This document shows positions 1 to 10,800 of a stretch of DNA of 64,000 bases, piece by piece. The stretch comes from Paraphysoderma sedebokerense (Eukaryota; Blastocladiomycota; Physodermatomycetes; Physodermatales; Physodermataceae). Positions within the stretch are counted from its first letter, which is position 1. The number at the start of each line of letters is the position of its first letter. Position numbers and translations under genes: made by a program. The notes under the pieces were generated by a model that saw nothing but the letters and a program-made list of their open reading frames with translations, had not been told where the DNA came from and searched no databases. The DNA is taken from assembly GCA_025602915.1 (NCBI GenBank), contig JAHLJZ010000043.1:122062-186061 (forward strand). Direction: 5' to 3'.

Positions 1-89
1 AAGACTTCGGCAGCAGCTCTGTCCGAGAGATTTTGAAATCCGAGGATCTCTCTGTTCCCGTACCTCTTGAGCTGATAGTGTATAAATAG
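1..89 (+). CDS. 3' end of an unidentified gene (partial)
   Basis: An open frame enters from the left edge and stops at TAG 87-89. The readable C-terminus contains GSSSVREILKSED followed by VPVPLELIVYK. A serine-rich SSxVRE step followed by a proline-bearing PxxLxxY end resembles the C-terminal ISSTxVR...VPxxVxxYI pattern of nucleotidylyltransferases of the NMN/nicotinate adenylyltransferase type. With under 30 residues visible this is only a suggestion. The gene runs towards the Zds1-family gene, so the two are convergent. It could also be a chance open frame at the window edge. Confidence 0.4.
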   Translation, partial: DFGSSSVREILKSEDLSVPVPLELIVYK

Positions 90-538
90 TAATTTTATAT
101 TTGTCTCGCTGGCCTCATTTTGTAATTCATCATTGAAGTGAAGCGTGCGAAAATTTTGAACCTTTATTGAATTTTCAACCGTATTATGCCACCCGCATAA
201 TAAAGTCGTTCCTTATTTTACCTGAAGAATCAGGAATGATTGTAACAATAACACAATCAAAAAACAAATCGATGTGTTGCAATATGGTGCAAAGCCATTG
301 GTTAATCAGCAAGGTAGGTTAAGTTTTGTTTTCGTTTGGCCACAACTCTCAAAGTCTGCTCGGCTTGGTAGAGGAAGGATGAACTTTCCTGACTCCCATC
401 GATACGCTGCATCATTAACCAAAACACAGCCATTATTTTAAGTCTGACGATGGCTTGAGAAATTATATTGTCGCATAAATATTACATGTTAAAGTTTACA
501 ATGTCTTTTTCACTCTTTTTGGCACTTGGCTCCAAAAA
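90..538. other. Convergent intergenic region
   Basis: This lies between two gene 3' ends and holds no credible gene. It is AT-rich, with an ATAATAAAG-like stretch near 195 that could serve 3'-end formation of the left-hand gene. The open frame beginning near 468 overlaps the end of the minus-strand Zds1-family gene and looks like its shadow. Confidence 0.5.
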
Positions 539-3500
539 TTATGGCGTGTGCGACGTGACGGCGCTCCCACCCCCTTTCTTTCTATTAAATACTAATCCTA
601 ATGGCACTTCGTCGTCATCCTCATCTACCGATGCGTCAGACAGTCCACTCCCATCCGTGTCGTCAGAATAATAATCTTCCATTTCGACATCAGAGCCTGA
701 AGCGGAGCTCGTATCACTGCCACCAGGATAACCTGTAGCATTCTCATCAGTTGCAGCAAGACCATCAGAGGAAAACTGAAGCGAAGATTCGTCCTCTATT
801 ATAGCAGATTGTGGCTGGGCGTAACCAGAAGCCTCCACTGTGGCAACATTGTGTTCGTGTGTCGACGACCCGTTTCCACTGGATACTTTCTTGATTTTGA
901 CTCTAGAAGGTTGATAACTTAGACCTGACTGATCCATAGTGATACTGACATCTGCGCCATCTGTTATCCATGTATTTGCAGCCGAATCAAATTCATCGCC
1001 AGCTTTCCTACTGCTTTTATCTTTCCCGGGAGACGCTTCAACCGACTTTGATCGCGGCCTTGATTTACCTCCAGATTTTGTTTTTCGCCGTTTCTTCGGC
1101 TGACTTGCGAAGTCAACACTACTAACTGGCGAGACATGTTCGCCGACGGAATTGCGGTTGTTATAATTCACTGGCGGTAGTACGAACTCAACTCGACCGC
1201 CATTGTTCATCCTCTTTTTCTTTTTCTTCCTAGGCTTACCAGAACCATCCACAGCACTTAACTTTCCTTTCTTCCAAACGACGACATCATTCCTATTTGT
1301 TCCGTTCTCTTGCAGAGAAGTGTCTGAATTTCGGCCATTGGCAGTCGAATTAACTGTCTCACCCTGCATAGCCTCATTCGGGGCTTGGACGCTATTTGCT
1401 AGCATCATCTCTTGCTCCCTTTTTCGCAAACCGACATACCATACCAGCATATTGCTTATCAAAACCTGGTGGCACAGCGGACGCTTCGGATTTGCCAGCT
1501 TTTGATGGGCAAGTCGGCATATCGCGCGTTCAATGTGAAGCGGGTAACGAAGAGGACTTGAATATTTGACGACCGTCACATCAAGCGACGCTTCTTTAGT
1601 CGACGATTTCGTCTGGTTTGATGATGAAAGAGACGATTGAAGAGCTTTTTTGGACGCTTTGAATAATGAAGAGAGCCCAGATTTTTTCGGCTTTACGACG
1701 GGATCTATAGTTGCGGCTGGCATATTAGAGGGAGCTGTTGAAGCAACTGGGAGTGAGACTGGGGAATCGGCTGTAGTTGATTCTTCATTATTGTCGCCTA
1801 GCCCCTTCTCTTTTTCTTTCTCCCTTGCAACATTAGTCCTGAACCATGACGACCACGATCCCTTGCGTTGCCTGGAATGTAGTTCGTTGGGTTCACCTGT
1901 TGGCTCTGCATTCTCCTTCTCTGGTTCCACCTTGCTCTCCACTCCATTAGATCCCGTCTCCAAATTCAGTGCACCAAGTACTTCCGAGCTTTTCCGCCTT
2001 TGCTGCGCAATAGAAACAACTTTCTTCTTTTCACTTATGATTGGGAGCGATTCACTTCTTTTTACCCGGAATTCAATAGGGGGGTCTGTTTGCGAATCCG
2101 TTGCGGTAGGAAACGGTTGAGATATATTGGGGAGAGATTGGGATATGGGTGCCGATCCGTTAGACGACGGAAGCGAGGATGGTGGATTAGATGTGCTCAA
2201 AGAGAAACCAAAAATGGATCGTATTATGGATTTGGAGGGGGATGTTGAAAGATTAGCCGGTGATGATGGCAGTGATTGCGGAGATGAAGATGATGATTCG
2301 TCTTCCGAGGGTAATGCGGTTTTGGGAGCAGACCTCGATTGTAAAGACGGTGGAAGGGGTATCAAAGTGGAAATAACGGAAGATGTTGGTGTCATAAACT
2401 GTGCATCCAGCACTGGGGACTCTGGTGTCACACTGGACGCCGAGTCAGACTTGGTGTCGTCGCCATCGTTAACAGAGGGAGAGTTTTGTAAAATCGCATT
2501 AGTTTCGCATTCTGGCAGCTTATCATCTTTACGTTTATCGAGCGACGGCTTTTTCAGCGAAGTAGAACGTTTAGGAGGAATAATTTTGACTGAAGTTATT
2601 GGAAAAGACGTGTCATCGCCAAACTGACTTATCAACTGGCTCCCTGTAGACGAATGAGTCGAGGTAGAAAGGTCAAGAGCAGCCATAGATGTAGCAGAAG
2701 AAACCGCCGATTCCGTATTTGAAACTGCAGATTTACTCTCAGCTATAGTTGAGTGAGTCGGCCGTTTGTGCCGGGAAACTGTTCGTGGAGGATGAAGGGT
2801 TGGGGCGTCAGGTAAACTGGGCTGCGGAGTAGCGATAGCCACCGAGGAGGAAGGTGCTACAATTTCAGTTGAGATATTCGAGGAAAGGATTGATGTATCA
2901 ATAGCAGATTCCTTTACGACAAAAATAGGACTTGAGTCGTTGCGAGCTTCGTCGGCGAAGTCCGATAGTTTCTTATTTTCTAAAATGGGATCCCCGTGAT
3001 TAGATAGCTTGCTCTCGGAGGTCTTGTCGATTTCATCCAAATCGTCCATAGACGACGTAACCGAAGCTGAATCGGTCAGTGATGATTGCCTTTGGTGGGA
3101 GCCCTTACCAAGGCTACCCCTTCGGTGCTTCACTATTCTTGCTGCACGCTTCAGTTTGGTGCCTGGTGTGATTTTAGGAAGAACAGTAGGAACAAATTCA
3201 TCGGGCAAGGATTCTTTGAGCAATTCTATGGTCGCTTCTGGTATCGGCGCTACAGAATCCGCAACTGACGCAATGACGCTTTCGCTCGCTTCTTTCTCCT
3301 AACATCAACAGCAATGAGTTATCAGAGAACGCAGCTATTATAAATTTGTATCTTACCTGTTCAGCTATGGGCTGTAAATTATTATCTATGGGGCTGACTA
3401 CGACATCTCCCTCATCACCGGCACTAATAACACTACTGGTTTCTCTAAAACTTTTTCTCCGCTTGACTCTGCTGAGGGCTGTTTGACCGAGCTGCATCCG

Positions 3501-4289
3501 ATTCCTACTGAGCCAATCCGTGAATGCTCCAGCTGATAATTCCGGGTGATATTCAGCAGGCACTTCAAATCGGAACAAGTCAAAACAAAGTTAATGCGGA
3601 TTCTATGAATGGTAGAACTACCATAACGAGACAAAAGCTTTGCGCATTAGTAACCACTTACCCCAAAATAAGTGAGACGGATCCTCTGAAACTATTGTTA
3701 TATCTACGTCTTTAACAGTTCTTTGTATCGTCATGGGAGAAGCCGAGAATGGTGGGGAAGGTGGGGAAGGATCAGAGTCCTCCACCTCGTTGACAAACTG
3801 TGTGCCATCGTCAGTCCCCAGGAGCTTAATATCCTCAGAGATCACAGTATTGGTTTCTGAATTAGCCTGCTCAGTGCTGCCGTTGATCAGTTCTTCTGAA
3901 TCTGTACCTGGCATACTTTCGAAAGACGATGAGGTTGAAGGAACGTTGTCTTCGGAGAGAAATTCGTGATGTTGAAAGGTGAAAGATGACTCTATATTGT
4001 CTATTATTGGCTCATTGTCGTTGATATTGGTTTCTGTCTGACATAAATGAGGGGTCGTAGGGGAAATGTTATTCGACTCTTGAGCCTCTGACGGTGAGAT
4101 GGTGGAGGGATTTTGAGTGGGAAGCTCCTCCGGTTCGGTATTAGAAAATTGCTCTGTCAATTGCATCGGCATTCTTTCATCGAGGTCTGAATTAGGTATA
4201 GATGCCCTGCACTGTTCTTGAGTATGAGTCGAGTTATTCGACATATCTTTTGGTTCCGCCTGCCAGTCTTCCTGCAAAACTGTCACCAT
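539..4289 (-). CDS. ZDS1: Zds1-family regulatory protein
   Basis: Three exons fit by splice consensus and frame: 4289-3662, 3562-3357 and 3298-539, giving 1,197 residues. Joining exons 1 and 2 restores the block HLFWVPAEYHPELSAGAF, the fungal Zds N-terminal signature; neither exon shows it alone. Near residue 855 the sequence YPLHIERAICRLAHQKLANP, followed by KRPL and a QVLISNML segment, matches the Zds1 C-terminal domain (ERAIYRLSHxKLANPRRPL...). Most of the rest is Ser/Thr/Pro-rich and probably disordered. About 320 further residues follow the conserved domain, with lysine/arginine blocks (RKKKKKR, KKRRK) and an acidic tail. In yeast, Zds proteins bind PP2A-Cdc55 and act in mitotic exit and polarity; I infer a similar role. 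The basic blocks could be nuclear localisation signals. The assignment is firm; details of function are inferred. Confidence 0.88.
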
Positions 4290-4500
4290 GCGTGCGAGTT
4301 AAGTGTAATATTGCAGGGGCGCTTATATGGTAACTCCAACAAAGAAGCCAGGATTTGACAAAGGTGCTATGGTTATCTTTGATACTTCCTCTGTTCTTTT
4401 TATTACAACATCAGAATTCCGAGAAGCACGATGCCAACAACAGAACCGTTTCCCCAGCACTGTTTAAAGACCCAAGCCACCTCCACAGCCAATCATAGCC

Positions 4501-7500
4501 TCAACTCTCCAACAAGGGATTACGCGAGTTTCTGTCTAAAATAGCTAAACTGCATCTGCGAATTTGAGTTAAAAATCGTTCGAGGTTATTGTACCCTTTG
4601 GTTATCCCTTCTGTTTTCATAAACTCTTGATAAATGTGATTTTCTTCAGAGGCAACAACCACAGACAACGATAGTGCCTTCTGCAAGTTCCTAAAATTCG
4701 TAACAAAACAATATTCAGCGACGATGATGGTCGGCTATAGACATAAGATAACTCTTACCCTTTAGAAACATCTCTGGTTTCATAATATATATCCAAAAGA
4801 CGAAGAACGAGATGTGGAATATATATTCCGCGAATCGTTTTGAGTTCCCAGGCCCGTTGTTGTTCTGTAACGGTCTTCAGTCAAATCCAACTCTCATTCG
4901 TGCGCTACTAGAATAAACCATACCTATTTCATCTTCCGAATTCGAGTCGTCTTTCAACATCTCATAATTCAACCATTTATCATCTAGTAAGAGCAGGATG
5001 GATTTGATTGTCTCCTCGGTTTTGTCTTTCCACCCACTCTCCCATAAAGAAACTTCGCGTCCTTTCTCTTTAACATGCCTCTCTCCTATCCATCCTTGAG
5101 TGAATTCATCAATCAAAATCAACGCTTGAACAAGATTATTGTACTGAGCAATTTCCACCTGATGGACAAATAACCGGTGATGGGACTTTTGAATTTCCGA
5201 TGACATCTGTTGAAGGCGACCTAAAATTGCGGTTGTATTGAGAATATTGTGCACAGGGAAGAGTGTTCCATTCACTGAGCCGCAATCCAAAGTCAATTTC
5301 TTTTCGACCAATATTGTCATAGTAAAGGTGTGAATTAAACATACTGAGGAAGAGGCGAATGATCTGATTGCATTTTCGTAATGCGTCGTCAAAGCAATTG
5401 TCCAAGTCAAACTCTAACCATTCTATCGCCCGCATTAATACTTGCTGATCCTCATTTAAACGTCGACTCATATCCAAGGCGACATTATGGACCTCCACGA
5501 TCGGCTGAATAGGGGATAATTGGATCGTAAGCTCAACTGTTCGTGAAATGATTTCGGGGACCGGTAAGCCGTAGTCCCGCGCAAGCTGGAGATATTGATG
5601 ACGGCTCTTAAAGTCATTCGGTAACCCTGAAGGTATATACACAGTCAGTATAATATCTACAATTAGCGATTATTAACGAAACATACGACTCAGGACTCGA
5701 GAATAACTGTCCACTTGCAGATCGTATGGAAGGTGCGACACATATAATGAAATAAGGTCGAACTACATGAAGGTTACGGACTTGATCAATCAGATACACG
5801 GCAAAAATGGACAAGTACTTTGTCTAACAACATACCATTTTGTTGTCGTTCAGAAATTCAACAAACATCATAATAACCTTATCTGCTGCTGCTGTAGCTT
5901 CGTCAGTGAATTCGTATCCAATGTTGCGCAAGAATAAGACAAAATGAACAGCAAATCGTTGACATTGCGGAGTAGTATTCCTGTAGAGATGGTGAATATT
6001 GTAGCTTCAGATGGTCACAAAATGGTCCAAGTATACCCATGCGAAACGTTTTGAGCCATCTGAACTATAAATTTATCTATCTGGTTGCCAATGATAGAAG
6101 CTTGAGCAACGTGAAAGTAGTTTCGCGAATCCGTCCTAGTTTATTTCTCAGTGAAAATTCTTTGTGAGCATGACGAAACATAGATGCTAACCGGATGCGC
6201 TCATCTGGATGATTAAACAACATGTCCAGAACTTCCCGAATTGTTACTATTTCCGCTGTTTCTTCCTCGACATCCATTTCGTCCATTTTGGCGGATAAGC
6301 ATTCCGTCGATTCAGCTAGTCCGAAAGTCGGAATGTTGGCCGCATTTCGCTTGAAGTACTGAAGGATGGCCGCAGTATGTGAGAAGATAAGTTGATTCTG
6401 GGCAAGCAGTCTATGAGACATACCTCTTCTAGTTTTGTTTCTATCAAGGCATTGACATAAGCGTGAAGACAATCTTCCCACGTCTCTGCAACTCGAAGTA
6501 CGTGTGTGGTATTTTTAATATCCCCTGAAAAATACGCATATGTTGCCTTCTCAAACGGGGTGAGCTGTTCCTGCATATACGAGGGATACGAAAGTGTTAG
6601 TGCAATTTCATGGACAGGAAAAGTCAGCTCAAACTATACTTCATTGGAAATAATTCCACAAATTTTCTTCCATAATTTACGGTTGATATTGCCGCATGTA
6701 ACTTGAGTGGAGTCTGCGTGTTTATCTTGAGAATTTCGTGAGTATGAAATGTCAGACGATGAATTCGCCATGACATGCGATATGCTACCTATATTCTTGT
6801 TTGAATAGAAATTGTTCCCCAAAAGACAAGCCGTGTACCACATATGATGACTTCTTTCGAGCAGTTCAAAAGCGTCACCCATATTACCGCGCCGGATGTA
6901 TTCAAATATTGTTCTATGTAAATTACGCTCATATTCCTAAAAACCGAAATTTGAGTCGAGGTCCATGGCAAGAGAATGAGTGAAAACTTACTTCGTCATC
7001 AAAAGCCAGACTCTTATTTTGTCGTGTTGGACCGTCAGGATCAAGTTCGGTGGCATAATCTCGATCACCCACGACAGGCCGACCACTGTTCACTAATCGG
7101 ACATTGTTCGCGGTATGCTGTCTATAACCCTCTCGCACTTCAACTGGGTCAAAATAGGTTGCAACTTCTTCGAGCCATTCTCGCACTGCCTACTCAAGAA
7201 TGTCAATGGTGATTACGGTAGATCTAATAACAGAAGACGCCTAACTTGAAGTTCCATAGCTTCTTTGTCGGTGGTGAAGATTCGATCGACCAAGGACTTG
7301 TCGGTTAAATAGGTTGAATCAAATGCTTCTGTATCCAGATTATCTGAGCTATCTGTTCGAATTCTATGTTGCAAGAGTTAGATGGTTGAAAACTTTATAA
7401 AGCTTTAAACAAAAGTATGCAACCGAAATAACGAAGCCACCAATTTCCAAGTATTCCTTTCACTTTCCCAATTTTCCGCCGTGTCGATTGCTAATGGATC

Positions 7501-8061
7501 CATGTTTGCATAATCGTCAGAAGCATGAAACCTAGATCAGTTATAGGCTTAAATTTAGTTTTCAATTTGCCAGCAACTACAGCGTATGAAAAACGACCTT
7601 TCTTCACATATCGAGACATATCGTGCAATCAACCCGTCATTTCTTAACAGTTTCTGGGGATCTCCCCCGCCAGATTCAACAGAAGCACTAGCAAATGGTA
7701 AGAAATCGTCTGGGTTTTGAACTTTGAGGAAAAATATAAATTCAGCATCAAGCAAGTTAGCAACAGCGTCAGAGGTTGTTTATTGTTCAAATTCCACTGA
7801 ATCCGTTTGAACACACTATGATTGCATGGTGCTCTTGTACAAACCATCTAACAATCGCACTGCATCGTCATCGTTTTCGTTCCCAGAGAATGACAGTCCC
7901 GAAGCCTGTCGCACATTTGATCTGAAATTCGAGTGAGGATTTTGTGGGGTCGAGAAAAAGTTTGAGGGCATCGGCGTATTACTGTAGCTAGCTTGACTCA
8001 AATCTGACGGAGAGAAAGGCCAACGCCCCGAGGCAATGCTAAAAGGAGTGCCTTGGGACAT
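4501..8061 (-). CDS. NUP84: Nuclear pore protein of the Nup84/Nup107 family
   Basis: A minus-strand gene with many introns, from ATG 8061 to TGA 4501. The N-terminus is Ser/Pro/Phe-rich (GTPFSIASGRWPFSP). Downstream exons give WESERNTWKLVASLF, AVREWLEEVATYFDP, then EYERNLHRTIFEYIRRGNMG with DAFELLERSHHMWYTACLLG, and ETWEDCLHAYVNALIETKLE. The order and spacing match Nup107/Nup84: an alpha-helical scaffold with a YxxxLxxYxRxG..A..LC.R..W.AA.L.G block followed by TWEDxxWAYF. The protein is a structural member of the Y-complex (outer ring) of the nuclear pore. Intron 1 probably runs from a GTTTGT donor near 7838 to an AAG or CAG acceptor near 7720; a TTGCTAAC branch site lies inside it. Not all small exons in 4500-6100 were resolved. 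It is divergent from the first G-alpha gene. Confidence 0.88.
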
Positions 8062-8439
8062 TTTCGATATTTTCTCAACGTAGATGTGCTGTGATAGTGA
8101 TTTCCTCAATGGACAAATGAGCAGGTGGATTTTATCTGAACAGCGTAACGTGACGTCGTTTATTGATTTAATCCGTGCAGGGACTTTCGACAGAGTGAAT
8201 GATACTTGCAATGTTATTTACAATAAAATAGTCTATCCCAAAATGCTATGATTACATATAGACAATATGCACACGCCCCTCGCAGGATGTATTTAAAGGC
8301 CCTGGCGGTATTGGAATATTTAAAGGGGCAGACAATATACCGAAGTAGTTTTCACGTCCCCCGAGTCTTTCCAGCCAAATTTAATTTTTAGACGATACAA
8401 ACATTACTTTTTTCATATCTGTCACACATTAAGGGGCAG
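8062..8439. promoter_or_regulatory. Divergent promoter region, NUP84 / G-alpha 1
   Basis: This 378-base gap separates two start codons facing away from each other, so it must hold both promoters. It contains an ACGTGACGTCG stretch near 8146-8156 that includes a CRE-like TGACGT core. No canonical TATA box is obvious on the plus side. No other gene is seen. Confidence 0.45.
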
Positions 8440-10156
8440 ATGAGTTGTCTGCGTCCACCGCACCCTGTATCTCACGAGAAACACCAAAGGCATAAAGCAA
8501 TAGAGAAAGAGCTGGAGAATGAAGCGAAGGCTCAAAAGGCGAATGGAAAAAAACTGCTTATATTAGGTGGGTTCGACTTCATATAATTTATCCATTGTAA
8601 AAGGTCAGTATCTAACTATTATTTGAAAAAACCAAAAGGTCCCTCGGAGTCCGGAAAGTATGCATACGTCTTGTTACCATGTCATTACAGTGTGGGTTCC
8701 TAACATATTACTCGCTATTTTTTCCAGAACAACTGTTTTGTAAGTAGATGAAGTGGCCTATGTCAAATATGTGAAAAATTTATTTTATTCCTCATTCATT
8801 AACAATTAAATTCAAGAAAGCAAATGAAATTATTGTATGACAAGACATACACCACCGAAGAACGCAAGGCATATGTCCCGGCAATATGGGCCAATGTCGT
8901 CGATTCTCTCTGCACAATTCTTAACGCCATGTCTACTTCTGGAATGCAACTCACGAATTTGGGAAATGAGGTAAAGTATTAAATTGCAAATTCGGTAACT
9001 TAAATATCTGTTAATGTCATGATTAATGAAATATTTTCATTTGATGGATTCCAGCAATACAAAGAGTGTCTGCAATCATTCATCACTTCTTCCCAACCGG
9101 CTACATCCAGTACCCGAGCAAGAACAATAAGCCAGGCAATTGCTTCATCTCAGTTTAACATCGGTGGCGAACTCCCCGAGAATGTGGTCCACAGCATATT
9201 GGAGCTATGTAAGGAGGAAGGTGTGCGAGAATGTTTTGACAAATCGAAACAAATACCTGATTTGAATGAATCAGCTAAACAGTACGTTTCACCACCATAT
9301 CGGTGAGAATATTGAGTATTGTGCTGACATCTCATTTTTTTAAAGTTTCATAGAACAGGCAGATATCATATTTTCCTCAAACTATATTCCAACAGACCAG
9401 GATATACTTTACGCTCGTATCGTGACTACACAAATCTCAGAGCATCGAATAGTTATGCGAAATCTTACTTTAAGGTTGACCGCTGTTTGTACCCTTTATT
9501 CCTATATTTAGTTGAAGACTAAGCTCTTTTTTAGGATATTCGATGTCGCGGGTCATAAGGCACTGAGAAAGTTTGTAATGCTTTACGTACCGATTTAAGA
9601 AAATGCTATGTGTTAATATTGCTTCTCTCCAATTCCTCTGCGATGTCATCGTCCCTAGGAAGTGGGTTCCGTACTTCGATGATTCACTTGCAATAATATT
9701 CGTTGCTGCTATCTCCGCGTATGATCAGCAACTACGAGAAGACAAAACCGTAAACCGGCTCCATGACGCCTTAGCACTATTCGACGAAGTTGTAAATAAC
9801 AAACTGCTAATGTAGGAGTTTTGTGTCTCCACATATAGGTTATATAACACTAACGTATAGCTATCTTCCAAAGCAATACTCCTGTTATCCTTTTCTTGAA
9901 CAAAATCGACCTCCTCAAAAAAAAGTTAGCGACTTCACCGATACAGAAATATATGCTTGATTATAAAGGGGACAATTCATACGAAGACAGTTGCAAATAC
10001 TTCGCGAAAAAGTTCCTATTCATCAACCAAAACAAATCGCGGGAAATATACACTCATTTTACATGGGCCACTGATAGCTCGCAAATTAAAAAAGTGTTTA
10101 CGTCCGTTATCGATCTAGTTGTACAGCTTAATCTGAAAAAGCATAATTTGCTGTAA
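8440..10156 (+). CDS. Divergent G-protein alpha subunit (copy 1)
   Basis: Exons recognised: 8440-8566, 8639-8657, 8728-8739, 8817-8970, then several more to TAA 10154-10156. Spliced motifs: P-loop GPSESGKTTVLKQMKL, switch I arginine in LYARIVTTQ, switch II IFDVAGHKALRKKWVPYF, guanine-specificity FLNKIDLL and C-terminal TWATDSSQIKKVF. The helical domain lies between P-loop and switch I as in all heterotrimeric G-alpha. Two features are odd. The protein starts MSCLR, so it lacks the Gly2 needed for N-myristoylation but keeps a Cys for palmitoylation. The catalytic DVGGQ is DVAGH, with Gly to Ala and Gln to His. It presumably relays a receptor signal at the plasma membrane, but slow or altered GTP hydrolysis is expected. 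A tandem paralogue follows 645 bases downstream with the same early exon sizes, indicating local duplication. Confidence 0.92.
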
Positions 10157-10279
10157 ATTTCTTCTGCAGAACGCATGAATAATTCCAAACCAGAAGAAAA
10201 TGTATTTATAATGTAATAATATTACGACAAGCATGCAAAGTTGATGTGAACATATAGCTGTACTCATCGCATAATCGGT

Positions 10280-10640
10280 TCAGCTTTGAATATTATCGCG
10301 GAACAGATTCTTCCAAGTAATTCCGCTGGTGACAACTGAGCATACAACGCCAAATGCCTGCTGAAGGTGACGACAGATTTCCACTGACTGAACCTGCTCA
10401 AAATGGCATCCGGTGTCATACAACACAACGCAATGACGAACAATACAAGTTTCGGGGACACTGTTGTCGAGAGCATTAGTTGTGATTTCAAGTTCTCGAA
10501 AGGACTCCTTGATATCACACAATAGCACCGTTGTTTGTTGAAGCGCCCTAACGGGCTTCTTGGCTACCCCTCATGAATCGTCATTTCATCATACCATGAA
10601 TAGCAACAGACCATCGGATTGCAATTCAACCGAGACTGTT
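10280..10640 (-). CDS. Possible small unassigned gene between the two G-alpha genes
   Basis: On the minus strand a frame ending at the stop near 10280 has protein-like composition (TTVLLCDIKESFRELEITTN, later CVVLYDTGCHFEQVQSVEIC). An upstream segment reading SVELQSDGLLLFM can be joined to it through a GTATGA donor and AAG acceptor near 10590-10545. No convincing start codon was found, because a stop precedes the upstream segment near 10657, so another 5' exon or a chance open frame is possible. I do not recognise a family. If real, it would sit head to head with G-alpha copy 2. Confidence 0.3.
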
Positions 10641-10800
10641 CTCAAGGTATGTAATTACCGCACCCCAAGATAGAAGGTTTTATTTTTTGGAAGCACCTCA
10701 AGCAGTCAAGAGCTGTTAGCTGTCACACTCGCACATCCCTCGCAATTCATACTTAAACATATATAGCCCCATCAATTAACGTTTAGTGTAGTTGTTTGCT

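Noticed and set aside
1650-2627. Plus-strand open frames of 80-166 codons opposite the Zds1-family gene
   Set aside because: They are acidic, Ser/Gly-rich complements of the Ser/Pro-rich coding strand and show no domain or splice support.
10541-10560. Near-palindrome GAAGCGCCC-TAA-CGGGCTTC as a tRNA or terminator
   Set aside because: No cloverleaf arms or box A/B were found around it, and rho-independent terminators do not apply to a eukaryote; it lies within a possible coding segment.
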